DNA from: Ganoderma boninense
Taxonomy: Eukaryota; Basidiomycota; Agaricomycetes; Polyporales; Polyporaceae
Direction of reading: 5' to 3'
Length of the DNA: 64,000 bases
Assembly (NCBI GenBank): GCA_002900995.3
Contig: CM035312.1
Span: 744,001-808,000, forward strand
Made by a program: the position numbers and the translations under genes. The first letter of the stretch is position 1. Each line of letters starts with the position of its first letter. Positions 1 through 11,010 of the stretch are shown here, piece after piece. A model generated the notes under the pieces. The model was given only the letters and a program-made list of their open reading frames with translations, ran no database searches and had not been told where the DNA came from.

Positions 1-332
1 CACCTGGATGATGGTACCGATATGCGTCACCATCAGCGACCTCGAGGGCTTGTGGACAGGAAACGCACAGACCAACCCCGAAGCCTCTCTTCTTCAAGCC
101 AAGGAGGACCCTCTATTCAGAAAGAGAGCTTTGTGAGTCCCCCGGTAAACCAACACGAAAGAGGGAGATCAGCGACGAGCCGGTGACGCACGCTGGAGTC
201 AGGTGAGATGACGAAGGCGTTAGTGTACAGCTTGACCATCTTGTAGTCCACCCAATCCACGATCCCACCGCTGACCGTTTCGATAAGAGGGCCATCGTAC
301 GACAATCCGGGAGGAAGCCGCAGACTGGACAT
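1..332 (-). CDS. NUDIX hydrolase, MTH1-like (partial)
   Basis: This is the 5' part of a nucleotide-sanitising NUDIX hydrolase of the MTH1 type, a family that cleaves oxidised dNTPs to monophosphates. The ATG is at 332 in the context AACCATGTCC; an in-frame ATG 24 nt upstream is an alternative. Exon 1 (332-192, 47 codons) ends in the strand KLYTNAFVIS. Exon 2 (112-73) encodes VLLGLKKRGFGVG, the typical MTH1 stretch before the fold's glycine-rich turn. A third exon appears to begin at position 3. The NUDIX box itself (G-x5-E-x7-REUxEExGU) lies beyond the window, so catalysis and substrate cannot be checked. The family call rests on those two motifs and their order. Confidence 0.7.
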
Positions 333-794
333 GGTTGTCGTTGCGTGAACCTGCATGCCACCTGCCGACTCGGGACGACGCCTGCCTCTGTGTAACACGG
401 TCCCGTGACATCGCGCGTAGATCAAACCCGACCGCGATGTACCGCTGCGCATTGGCCTGTAAGCCTTTCTGGCCGTCCTCTCCGCGTTCGTCAGGCAGAA
501 AGCGGATGAACCCAAGCCCCCGCACTCATTCGGGAAAAGTCTTGAGCAAGTCCATAATAATGTTCATCATTGCCTCGTCCTTTGCATACCTCACAAATAC
601 ACAATACAGATCACACCTCCCAACGACTCATCTCCAACTCCACTTGATGTCCAGAGGCCGCGAACATCTTCGAGAACCATTGGCGACGGCTCGAATATTC
701 GCACATTGCGTACGGAGCTCCTGGACTTGACAACTCGAGCGTCGATGTGAGACACTTGGACTCCTACACCTACAATGACACCACTAATGTCGAG
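333..794. other. Intergenic, stop-interrupted frame
   Basis: No gene is called between the NUDIX start and the PAH gene stop. One minus-strand frame runs through most of the interval and is interrupted by a TGA near 527-529. It reads protein-like on both sides (for example DEAMMNIIMDLLKTFPE before the stop and GLGFIRFLPDERGEDGQKG after it). I could not assign it to a family. It may be UTR or a decayed exon. Confidence 0.35.
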
Positions 795-1489
795 TCAGGA
801 TCGGAATCTGCGACCCCGGCGACTCTGGCTGGCTATTTTGCCAGCCATTGCCATCTGCGTTGAAATGCGGCGCGTGGTCGGATTGTAGACGGTAGTGCCC
901 GTTGGGGTAGTGATCACGACGGCATTGGGTCCGACGTCGCCACCGCGAGCCTCCATCCGGTAGCCAGCGGGAAAGAACGCGCTGAATGCTTGGATGAGGG
1001 CCGGGTAGCAGTGAAAGAGCTCCGAGACTCTTTTCATGAGTCCCAGAAAGTCGACACTAGCGAGGAATGAGAGTGACTGAGTGACAGCGCATGCATTGGG
1101 ACGAGGGACGAGGGAGCCACACGCCACAATGTGCCATGCTGGAGGGAGCGTACGGAATGGAGAGGGGCACGAAAGGAGACTCACAGCTCAAAATGGTGAT
1201 CCTTCATAACGTCCAGAAACTCATCGTACACCTCCGGCTGCTCCGCGAACTGCAACTTAACCGAGTCCAAGAAGCTAAGTGCGTCTCTCCATGTGAGCCG
1301 ACCGTCTTTTCCGTCTTGTTGCATAGGAGATCCCGCAGTGGCAGGCGAATAGATGTCCTTGAGGCTGACCGAGGTCAAACTATCGCCGCGTTGGCTGGGT
1401 GGCTCAGTAATTATGGACTGCAAGGGAAGACGTGGAGCGGCGACGGGGTGTCTACGCGGAAGAGCGGAAGTAGCGCGAGTGGTGGTCAT
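795..1489 (-). CDS. Single-PAH-domain Sin3-like protein 1
   Basis: Two exons (1489-1185 and 1056-795) encode 188 residues. After a low-complexity N-terminus, residues about 67-140 form one paired amphipathic helix (PAH) domain. It reads DALSFLDSVKLQF, then PEVYDEFLDVMKD, then VSELFHCYPALIQAF and FFPAGYR. PAH domains are the four-helix modules by which Sin3 corepressors bind transcription factors. This protein has only one PAH, with no HDAC-interaction region and no room for further PAH repeats, so it is not Sin3 itself. Many Agaricomycetes carry such lone-PAH genes; their function is unknown to me. The intron interrupts the domain after DVMKDHHFE in phase 2, exactly as in the paralogue at 4439-5201. 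The C-terminus is basic, and the last exon could extend differently. Confidence 0.8.
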
Positions 1490-2328
1490 GGGCCCTCCCT
1501 AGGTGCGTCTTCTTCTCGGTAATGGTAGAGTTCTGTAGAATGAACTGACATGATGCGCCGATGGTCGCGACGAGAAGGAGCACGTACCTGGTACGTTCAG
1601 CGGGCACGCTCGATAGGCCTGAGGTTCGACTGCGTCTTCCTGGCGACCTGTGCTCGGCTTATATACAGCATTTGGAGCCACCGGCACAGAAGATGTGGCA
1701 AAAACAAAACAAGAGTGATTCATCGGTTCAGCAAGGAGGGCAAGCACAAACAGAAAGACCGTTCTCGAGGACAAAGCTGCAGGTACCGGCGGTACAAGCG
1801 CCTGGCGCTTGCATCGTCTCGGATATCTCCGGCTCGGTGAACCACGTACTTAGTACTCAACTTACGACGATGGTTCTCTTTCAACTCTCGTCTTCTCACA
1901 AGCATTGGATCGTACATAGCGACTCCCTCAGCGAATATTGTGCGTAACAAATTCCAGCAGTTGGCCATTTCTCTCATGCACTCTTTCAGAACTACCGACC
2001 AGGAATCACTGTACAGTGTAATGCCGCATCCACAAACTCCGACGTTTCCTCTCAAACAAACGGGTGCCGTCGAACGCACCGGGACATTCACGCAAGACGT
2101 TCGTCCAGGGTGATGTCCCTCAGCCAATTCCTTCCGGAATAGTCGACATCCACCGGCTGGACCGCACAAAGGATAAAAAACGGAGCTTGGGGTGTATTCC
2201 GTCTACAACGTCTGCATCGAAACACTGCGGTACTACTCCAAGCCCTTCCCAACAACCCCCTCGGACCGACTTCCTCAACCACCCGCTGTGACTGGCAGTA
2301 AGTACAAAAGCCCGTCTCCGACGGTCCC
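1490..2328. other. Intergenic
   Basis: This holds the upstream region of PAH gene 1 and the downstream region of the secreted-protein gene. A 149-codon minus-strand frame covers 1720-2169, but it lacks recognisable motifs and I treat it as chance. Confidence 0.4.
1659..1665 (-). promoter_or_regulatory. Candidate TATA box for PAH gene 1
   Basis: TATATAA on the minus strand lies 170 nt upstream of the ATG at 1489. The spacing is plausible if the 5' UTR is about 130 nt. Only the motif and its position support this. Confidence 0.35.
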
Positions 2329-2701
2329 TCAAGCGCGCATGTCGCGACGGAGTCTGTGCCGCCCGTGGCGGCCACCGTGGCCGCAGCCGCCATCCCTCAC
2401 GAGCGCGGTGATGGGAGACGCACACTTTGCCGTGTTGAAGCCACAGCAGCCCGACGAGCAGTCCGAGTCGCGGCTGCACGGCCCGGAGATGAACTGGCGG
2501 CCGCTCCGGGCGACCACAGCTTCGGCCTCCTCGGCCGCGGGTGCGCGGGGAACGTACGTCGCAGCGGCGACTGAGACGGAGAAGAAAGAAAAGACGAGCG
2601 GGTGAGTCGGGTGCTTGTCCTGACGTGGGGAACGAGAGGAAAGGGAGGGACGACGACTCACAGTTGACGAGGGCGAGGGCGATGATCACGGAGAAACGCA
2701 T
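2329..2701 (-). CDS. BAS2-like small secreted cysteine-rich protein
   Basis: Two exons (2701-2662 and 2570-2329) encode 93 residues. The first 18 or so residues (MRFSVIIALALVNFAAA) form a signal peptide, so the product is probably secreted. The mature part has six cysteines, at about 45, 51, 55, 56, 63 and 76, in the pattern C-x5-C-x3-CC-x6-C-x12-C, with the motifs GCCGFNTAKC and RDGGCG. The pattern matches my memory of the fungal family that includes biotrophy-associated secreted protein 2 of Magnaporthe, whose biochemical role is unknown. The C-terminus is rich in Gly, His and Arg. The signal peptide is on its own 40-nt exon. An in-frame ATG 39 nt upstream would bury the signal sequence, so I chose 2701. 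It sits between two PAH paralogues. Confidence 0.75.
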
Positions 2702-2935
2702 GTTTGCTAGGGAAGTGGGGGGGTCCTGGAGAGTGGTCATGAACCGGTGAGCGATATTTCCTGGCTGACGATGGATGCTCAGAGACACGTACGTTTAAGG
2801 ATACGGAAAGTCGTGAACAAAAGTCGTCAGGAAAGAAAGAGCCGCAGGCAAGAGACTTCACACAACCTGTGTGTGAGTAAAGAAGAAGTGGGTGGAAGAA
2901 GTGGAATGAGTTCGACGCTCTCCCATCTCGCCCGT

Positions 2936-2941
2936 CTTATA
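2936..2941 (-). promoter_or_regulatory. Candidate TATA box for secreted protein
   Basis: TATAAG in the context GCATATAAGACG lies about 235 nt upstream of the ATG at 2701 on the minus strand. This is motif and position only. Confidence 0.3.
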
Positions 2942-3973
2942 TGCACGAGCAGACCACACTGCAAGGCTTAATTGAGGGGAAGGGAGGGTTTCAAGTTGGC
3001 CAGGGCGGAGGCGGAGCGCATGGCCGCTGGGGCTTGGAATTGGAAACCACTTCGAGGCTGCATCAAGACAAGTTCCCAGAGAAATGAGACCGCAGCTTGA
3101 CACCAGGCCTCGGCAGGCGCGAGGCGGAGCCTCGAGAGGAAATGATGGGGGTGAGGTGGTTGTGTCGCCGAGTGAACTCTTTGAGCCCTGGACGCATTCT
3201 GGCCAGTGGATGTCACAGAGCGCATCGCCACCGGATCAGTCGGCTTCAGGGATGGGGAACTCGAAGTGAACTGTCCTGAGCTGACCTGCAAGCAAGTAAG
3301 TAGTTGACCTGCAAGAATTGAGCAGTCCTGTTTAATTACTGTACGGTCCTCGTGGCGGCACTGGTGAGGTCACAGACCCCATCAAATAGTCTCAATCGTG
3401 GACCCCATCAATCACCCTCAAACATCGCTGGAGGACCTTGGTCACTGTCTGACAACTTAGGCCTGACAGCAACAATGACGGCAAGTCAACGTTTGCGTAG
3501 TAAGTTTACATGTTGTCCAAATATTAGCGATGTTCAGTCTCGGAAAACAGTACTAACTTCCAGGGGGTTGAAAGTTTGGAATGTTGAACCGCTTGAGCCA
3601 TGTGTTAGGCCTTTGCGACTCGGAGGTTCAAGGAATACCTTGGTCGCCGAAAGCTCTGCCCCCCCTGGGGTAAATCGCGATCGTGGGGCGCGCCGGGTGG
3701 GCTTACTTACCCTTGACTAGTAAGTACTTACCCTCGTCTGGGTATGAGACCGGTATCACCGCCACCCCGCAGTGGCACCAGATTGTTGTGTCGCGCAATC
3801 AGTCCCCGTCAAAAAAGCCCTCTGCAGCGGGGATCAAACGTGAAACCAACCTGGTGCACAGGACAGGACCGCCCCTCCGTCCTCTTCACATACTTGATGC
3901 CAAGGTCGACTGAGCGAGGCTCAATGAGACCGCAGGTATAGGGTGGAGGAGCATGGAGGTTGCGAAGGAACTC

Positions 3974-4022
3974 AGTAAGTGCGATCACAGTAAGTGCGAT
4001 CACAGTACTTAAGTGCGATCAC
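3974..4022 (+). repeat. Short tandem repeat, 15-bp unit
   Basis: The unit AGTAAGTGCGATCAC occurs twice back to back (3974-3988 and 3989-4003). A 19-bp variant with an extra CTTA-type insertion follows (4004-4022), and then a further GGATCAC. Confidence 0.9.
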
Positions 4023-4438
4023 TGTGGATCACTGCCACTCGTGGAACGGAGGTTGATGGCGGCAAGGCGCCGCCCTGAGCCGAGGTACGGCAGCGCATGC
4101 ATGCAGCTTTCGCGTCCCTTTACACTGCGGTGAGTACGATTGCGGCACTGATCAAAGTACTTACTGACCTCGACTCATTCATTCATTTTGATTCGCTCGT
4201 TTGACGTGAGTAACTCAACGGGGCACGTGGGGACCTCTTTCTGAGTTAGTTGGTTAGGCACGAAAAGGCAACGCAGCATCACATTCAATCACAACCAAAT
4301 CCATGATACATATCCCCCCAAGCACGCTACCACGCCTCTGCGAGACTGATATCTGCCCATAATCGATGCCCGACTCTACGATGACTTTGAGGAAGAAGTG
4401 ACGGCAGGCTCGCTTGCACATCATGGATGGACTGGAGA

Positions 4439-5201
4439 CTAAAGACTAAAGGACTTAAAGCGTAAGTCCTGAAAGCGTAAGTCAGTTTCAGAGATTCGTG
4501 TGAGTCGACCGGCCCTCTCACGCGAAAGTGAATTTGCCAATTTATAGGCGACATTGGTGTCATGGGTCGCCCTCACGCCGAGGCTGCGCTGGGGTTGGTC
4601 GACGTTCTCACCCGTTTCGATCTGGTAGATGGGAGGAAGGAGCATATTGAATCCTCGAAGGAGCGCGGGGTGCCCGTGAAAGAGGGTGGCGACACGTTCA
4701 ACAACGCCCCGCGTGTCAATGCTGGTGCGAGACGCGAGTGAGTTAAGAGACGCAGACCGGATGAATGGGTAGTGATAGGATCGATGGGGTACCCCATGAT
4801 ATGATGACCCTTAAGAAGTAGCAGCAGATCAGGGCAGGAAGAAAGTACAGTACGGCTCACCGTTGATTCTTGAAAGCCTTCAAGACATCTATAAATTGGT
4901 GATACACCTCCGGCTTGTCCGCAAACTCCTGCTTGACCGCCTCCACGTAGCTGATAAATTCGCTCAGATCGACCGGAGGACCTTCTGGGCCTTCTTGCAT
5001 CCCCCCGCCTTGCTGCACGAGTGAAGTCTGGGTCTCGAAAGGCTGGGCGATGTCCATCATGGCTGCAAAGGAGGACGCGGACAGACGAGAGGGAGGTATG
5101 TGGGTCCTAGCACAAGTCAGGGTGCTCTGATGTTCGACAGGATAAGAAGCACGCACCTTAGAGACTAAATGGTCCGTGCGGCCTGTGTGCGATGTCGACA
5201 T
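4439..5201 (-). CDS. Single-PAH-domain Sin3-like protein 2
   Basis: The exons at 5201-4861 and 4721-4439 give 207 residues. One PAH domain is present: [19 protein letters not shown], then QFIDVLKAF, then [21 protein letters not shown]. The intron falls after VLKAFKNQ in phase 2, the same place and phase as in the paralogue at 795-1489. The start is uncertain. ATG 5201 keeps an open frame, but a good donor (AAG|GTGCGT) and a TTTGCAG follow it. ATG 5060 would therefore be the start if those bases are a 5'-UTR intron. The 3' end is also unsure: GTGAGA just after the PAH and CTGAC...TTTCAG farther on could be another intron. As with its paralogue, it is not a full Sin3, and its role as a transcriptional adaptor is inference. 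Confidence 0.75.
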
Positions 5202-6305
5202 GATCTCCGGGCCGGCCTGGACAGTGGGCGCAGCGCTGGCGACTGAGAACCAATATATTCGGCGCCATTGAAAGGAGCGTACGGGCGGTATGTCACTCTT
5301 TCGGAAGATGGTGGAGGTCGAAAGGACCAAGTATGAGGATGGTTACTTCGCGGAACCATGGGGCCCAGTGCAGGCGCTACAGATGGATGGTCGGATGGTC
5401 GTGCAAGCGCGGCCGCCAAATCTTCCAGCAGCCGAGAACCTGGATGGCGTCCTGTCAAAGGCCAAGGGGGCCATAGTAAGCACTAGCAAAAGCGGTCCTG
5501 TCCAGCACAGGGGGGAAAGCTGAAAGAGACCGTGGTTCAACGGACTGTGAGTCAGAAGCAGGCGGGAGGATCCATCAGCCTGAGCCGGGAGGAAGTAGCT
5601 GCTACGGAGGCGATCGCCGCAAAGAGCACAAGGATGTCGACGGGATTTGAGAGAGACGCGACGGCATGAGTGAGACGAACAGACACAGGATGAGTTTGTG
5701 GAGCGGAAGGCAGTTAACAGGTGGTGTAGGGGCGGTTACAGTTGGCCATGGCATTGGCAGAAGGGCTCCGAGTCATGTCAGACGAAGTTTTCAACAGTCA
5801 TCAGTAAAGCGATTGTTGAATCGGACGAGTTCTCTCAAGGGGTGTTAGGTGAAGAAGTTACGAGGACTTGGTGGTACAGAGTAGTCTGCTAAATGAGGCA
5901 CCAGCCACGAGGGTTGGTGTGGCTGAAGGCTCGGCGAAGTGCGGGCCCATCTGCAAAATAAGCGCCTACCGCTCGCAAACCACCGTTGTTCGGAACCCAA
6001 CTGGTGCCGAAATCGCCAACCGTGCTGACGACAATGGGTCCAATCATTGAAGGTGGTCATCGGACAGGGTGCGAACCATGCGTTGCTTGTACGCTTTCTG
6101 CAAACACCCAGCATCCAACACTCGAGGGGTAACCGATAAGTCGTGGGTATTCGCTGAAAGTGGTACTTACAACCAAGACTACCATGAGCTCACGGGGAAT
6201 AATGTATCTACACGATGAGCGCGCCCTGCGCTGCTCCCCTGAAACCTCTTGCCCATCACGGCACCGTCATACCCTTTAGGTCCTCTAGATTCGACCCTAG
6301 GACGT
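5202..6305. other. Intergenic, no gene identified
   Basis: This contains the promoter side of PAH gene 2 and the 3' flank of DES1. No reading frame shows a conserved motif, and I see no repeats or RNA genes. Confidence 0.5.
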
Positions 6306-7893
6306 CTAACCAGATTTCGAACACTCCGGAGGCGGAGTGGTCTGCCCGTCGCTTTCAACCGCACTGCGGTCCTTGGGCTTGCGCTTGATGCGTGCAAAGA
6401 GGCCGACCTCGGGATCGCGGATGAAGTTGACGATGACCATCGGCCACGACGGGTGCGAGGGTATTGTGTCGTAGAACTCCGGCGCAAGCGCACGGAGTGC
6501 GGGGAGGCGCGTCCACGCCACCGACGGGAAGTCGTGGTGCTCGTTGTGGTATCCAACCTAACACAATGTTCAGTCAAGTCAGCGTTAGACAGACGATGGC
6601 AAGAGCAGACGACGCACGTTGTATGCCAGGATGTTGAGCGGGCCGTAGTACGAGTATGTCTCCTGCTCGAGACCATCCCACACGTAGTGCTCCGCGATGA
6701 AATGGCCAGAGAGTGGGTGGAGGCTGCCTGCGAAGAAGCTGGATGCGAGGAGGTATATGAAAGGACGGACACCGAAGGCGTTGATGAGGACGTAGTCGAA
6801 GAGAAGTTGGGTGACGAGGTTGACGAAGTGCCATTGCGTGAATGCCTGTGTGCGGACGAAGCCCGGTCGAAGCGCGTAGAAGAATATTTGGAATGTCCTT
6901 TATGGTGAGGTAACGATGTTAACAGACCGTATTTAAAGGGCAGAGAGTTGTAAACATACGCGAAGAAAACTTTCCCGAGCACATTGTTCAAGAGGATGAG
7001 TTCTATGTTGGTGGGCAAGTCGGTGTCAATTCCGTCCTCTCCGAGGAACTTGTGGTGCTCAATGTGGTATCTCTGTTAATTATGAGGTCCTGTTTCAACA
7101 AAAATGCCCGACAGAGACACAAGCGGAGAACACACCTTGAACGCGGCGGAGTAGGGTATGCCGATAGGCAAGTTCGCGAACACTGCAAGGGCTTTGTTCA
7201 TTCTAGGACTCCGGAATGCAAGATTATGCGTGATTTCGTGAATGGCGAGGAAGAGATTGTGGTTCGCCGTCCCGCCAACGACATATGCCGCTAGGATAAA
7301 GAGTGGGGAGAGTGGATGGGTATGCCGAAGAAGGACTGCAATAGCGATTTGTAGCGAGACGACGCCTAGAACGACCCATTTCGTGATGGGCTCGTGGCCC
7401 ATGAGTTTCGTCACCTGTGAGCACCGTGAGTCTCTGCCCGCGCAGTCGGAGTCTGCCCAGAGGACGCGAACGGGTGGGGACGGAGGGGGGCGGGATGGCA
7501 GAGCAGAAGGATGGGCGGGTAGACAGGAAAGGCAAAAGACGTACCTCGGGGTGAGCTTTCATGATTGCCATCCTCCGGGTTCTATGTGGCTCCTCGGTCA
7601 TGAGCCAGAGAAAGTCCGAAGGATCCTGGGGAGGGCCCGCGAAGCGCTTTCCGTCATCCTTCTCGGTCGGGTTGGGTACCTCTGTGCGGCGAGGAGAACG
7701 GCCCTCGGTAAGCGAGTCCGCGCCGCCGAAGTAACTGTAGTCTGCAGATGTATGCAAAAGAACCCAATTAGGACATTCCCGAAATCAGCACTTGTTTGCC
7801 GGAGTGCCGGGACAGCACATGGCTGAGATAGCGGGGGGATTGAGTTTGTGGGACGATGAACTCACCAATGGGTTTGTCCGCCTTTGCACCCAT
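6306..7893 (-). CDS. DES1: Sphingolipid delta-4 desaturase
   Basis: Six exons (7893-7866, 7741-7545, 7414-7136, 7072-6960, 6897-6618, 6557-6306) give 382 residues, a normal family length. The enzyme introduces the 4,5-trans double bond into dihydroceramide in the ER membrane, using a di-iron centre held by histidine boxes. All three are visible: HEITHN (about 134-139), HIEHHK (171-176) and GYHNEHHDFP (301-310). Family phrases GGTANHNLFLAIHE, NLPIGIPYSAAFKRYH and FYDTIPSHPSWPMV are also present. The N-terminus has the typical DFLWLMTEEPH segment. Exon 1 is only 28 nt. It is divergent from the SUZ12-like gene, with 391 bp between the start codons. Confidence 0.93.
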
Positions 7894-8284
7894 CGTGCCG
7901 ACGAAGGGATGGGGAGAGACAGAGAGAGCAGAGGCCGCAGCAAGCGGCGGCCTCCGCTGATATTCCACGTTCGTGGCGTGGCACCACTAGTTGTTCGCCG
8001 GCCAGACCGGTCCGGCCACGCTCGAGTCCTATTTCCACTTATTTCCACCGTGGCTGTTGTTTGCGTCTATTGTCCAAAGCCTTGCGATCCTAATAACGCC
8101 AAACAACCTTCTTGGGCAGTGCGACCGGCATCGCACATGGGTCGCAGCCTCTCTCTTTCCGCCGTTAATGCCAATCAATACCTGACTCTGCACTGATTGG
8201 ACTCTGCGAGCGTCTGTCATTCAGGTCGTCGATGACTGACGTTCTAAACCCAATCCGCTGACGTCGTCGTCGCAGGATACCACC
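7894..8284. other. Divergent promoter region DES1 / SUZ12-like
   Basis: This is the 391 bp between two outward-facing start codons. It must hold both core promoters. I see no convincing TATA box or operator. Confidence 0.5.
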
Positions 8285-11010
8285 ATGCAACCCAACCGCA
8301 GCAACCCCTCCCGACCTCCATCGCAACCACGCCGCCCAGGAAACGGGGTCACAGCACCTGAGCAACACGATGCTAACTCGAACTCCTCGCAAGGCCGCTC
8401 CAATTTCGCTCGCAAATCAGCGAGAGGACCTGTATCCGTGAGAAATCCGGCAGCCGAAGCCTTCGCTCGTCTTCAGGCTGAGGCACATGCGTCAGTGTGC
8501 GATTTCCCTTATCGTGCATCTTATGGTGCTGAAATAACCACGAAGGGAGGAAGAGCGCCCTCAGCCTCCATCCCCATCTTCATCTTCATCCCCATCCCCA
8601 CCGCCGCCGCACCAAAGACCCATCGCCGGAATCCGGATATCAAAACAAACCACCCATGCCGCCCGCTCCGCGCAGCAAAGGGCGCACCAAACGGGGGCTG
8701 ACATCGAACCTCATCGGCCGACCATGCGCAGGCCAGGCATGGGCCCTTCAGTCCCAAACTCAGCCCCAGGACAGAAGAGGCCCCAATCGTCGTTCAAGTA
8801 CATCACCCCGCTCCTGCGGACGACCGCGCGCCCCACCAAGTCCATACCCACTCCCCTGCCCCACCTCGCCGCCCAGGCGGAGCGGGAGAAGCGAGCGAAG
8901 AAGGATGAGGGGACGTACTCGCTCGGAACACGGAGCGTGCCACGCATATCGCTCGCGTCGATGTCGGTGCAGCGCCGCGTCGGGCAGTCTCCTCGGAAGA
9001 CCGCCGTACGAGCTCCGGCTCCTGGTGGCAGGACAGTTATGACTGGATTCCCGGATGCGGCCATGCACGTCAATAGGAAGGGAAAGGTGGTGTTTGGCAG
9101 CAGCGAGAGCTCGGATTCCGAGAAGGAGGGGTCTTCCTCGTCCTCGTCTGACGATGTCAGTGATGCTGCCTTGTGAGTCTCACCATTTATGCATATATAT
9201 GCGCTCTATGTTGATGTCAGGTCGATTCAACGGAAGGCGTCCTGGTTTACCCCACAGCACTGCGCGCAAGACACTCGCCCAGGGCGGTCGCAAGCTGGCC
9301 AAAGCTGCCAGGAAACTCCCTGTGGTGGAGCGCCCCGAGGAAGAGCCATCATCGTCCTTAAGAAGGAAGGCGCGCAAGCGTGAGCTTGTGGAGGGCTCAT
9401 CTGAAGAGAGCGGGCGGGCGAGTGAGGACGTCATAGAGCTCACCGAGTCGTCTTCTGGGGAGGATATCGACAAATTGCTGGATGCGTTTGATAGGGTCAC
9501 CTTGAGCGCGGCTCGTTTGCAGCAACGGCGGAGACTGCCTTTCCTTCTCCGAAACCTTCGCATGGGGTTTGAGTCTCGATGCAGGACGTTCCGCATACCG
9601 ATTGGCCCGGAGGACTTCCCTCGCCAGCCGGTGACACTTGTATACCGATATACAGTGGAAGGGAGCGACCGGGAGGATTCGGACAGCTCTGCGGACGAGG
9701 GCAGGGCTCAAGTTTTCTTGGGGTGCCTGACCGAGTGGGCTTGTCCGTTGTGCGAGCTTCATAAACCTTTCAGGAATAGGCAGATGCTTGCATACCACCT
9801 TACGAAAGATCACGCGGAAGTTGAGATCTCTTGGTTCAAAAGGAAGGCTAGGAACGTGAGTCACATTTGCACAGACATGGCTGCCTTGTCACCTCGGTCG
9901 TTGATGAATGTATAGGAAACATCGTGGAGGATTGTTCTTGTTTTTACCGATGTCAACGAAATCCAGGCCGACGGTTTAGAAGAAGGCCAGGATGACGAAC
10001 GCGATAGCGAAGATCTACGTGAAGCCCCTCCTGAGCCAGAAGACGTTCAAATGGGCGACATCGAGTATGCCATCCCCCCCTTCTCAGATAACCATAGACT
10101 TGCGCTCATGATGATCGACAGCGGACCAAGTAGGAACTCAGAACGACCATCAGCGTCGAGGTCTGGACCACTTTTCTTGCCAAGCAGTGACGACGACATT
10201 CCGCCATCTGCCATCGCTCCTCCTATTCCTGCAATGAAAGAGTCGGAAGAGGTGAAGGCGAGATACACGCCGCCGACCGCCGAGTCACCGATCAAACGCC
10301 GTGCATCTCCAAGGCCCCATGCGGGCCGACCCAGTCTCGCGACAGCGACTAGAAAGTCGTACCGAGGCTGCCTCCCAGCCCGATATCCCAGTCCTCCACC
10401 CAAGGAGGATCCTCTGGGACCCGCTGCACAATACCCGTATCTCCCGGAGACGATGCCGGATGGACAAGAGCCGCCGTATTCATGTCGCATAGGTGGCCCG
10501 CGCATCTTCGACCTCCTGACGATGCTCCCCACGGATGAGTTCGGAGTCATGTCGTGGGAGATCGTCCATAGGGAGGAGGAGTTGTTCGAGATGGAGGACG
10601 TGCGCGACGAGGACAAGGTCATGCTCGCGCTGTGGAACCGGTGGATCATGCTCAACAGGTACGTCGCGGTCCTTCTGTGGATTACATACGGATAATATTG
10701 AACGGTTGGCACTGTGGCAGGCCCGACTTTGTCTTCCATGAATATTGCGACGGCGTAATGAAGTTCATCGACCAGTACTGGGAGATGATCCACAAAGCGG
10801 CGGGATGGCGCGCGCTGAGAGCGTTTCTGATCGTGAGTGGCGGCTACGGATGCGGCGCGCGCAGCGGATTGTTGATCGTTTCGCCAGATGCTTTGTATGA
10901 ACAGATACCTCAAGTTCGAACAGATCCTCAAGGTACTAAAGCACTACGAGTCGAAAACTGGAATGGATCTATGGTATAAGGATGCGGACGGCGGCGGAGA
11001 AGGTTCATGA
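8285..11010 (+). CDS. SUZ12-like Polycomb (PRC2) subunit
   Basis: Six exons (8285-8494, 8565-9172, 9258-9855, 9916-10658, 10721-10832, 10888-11010) join in frame to 797 residues. Residues about 435-459 form a C2H2 finger (CPLCELHKPF..LAYHLTKDH), followed by VEISWFKRKARN and WRIVLVF, the layout seen in SUZ12. The last 100 residues resemble a VEFS box: DKVMLALWNRWIMLNRPD, then FHEYCDGVMKFIDQYW, then GWRALRAFLI and KHYESKTGMDLWY. In PRC2, SUZ12 scaffolds EZH2 and EED for H3K27 methylation, and the VEFS box is the EZH2/EED contact. The N-terminal 400 residues are Pro/Ser/Lys-rich and disordered-looking. The start has a good context (CACCATG). Intron 1 is the least certain splice. Alternative: another zinc-finger protein, but the finger plus VEFS order argues for SUZ12. 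Confidence 0.78.

Larger units (their letters stand above)
2702..4438. other. Intergenic, no gene identified
   Basis: The only frames in this 1.7 kb are short and overlapping, with no recognisable domain. It is richer in repeated GTAAGTA/GATCAC-like words than its neighbours and includes a tandem repeat at 3974-4022. It could be a decayed mobile element, but I see no terminal repeats, transposase or reverse-transcriptase motifs. Confidence 0.5.

Noticed and set aside
1720..2169. 149-codon open frame on the minus strand
   Set aside because: No motif, poor composition, and it overlaps the likely promoter of PAH gene 1 and the 3' flank of the secreted-protein gene.
2702..4438. Transposon remnant
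   Set aside because: No terminal inverted repeats, target-site duplication, reverse transcriptase or transposase motif could be found. Only short tandem repeats are visible.
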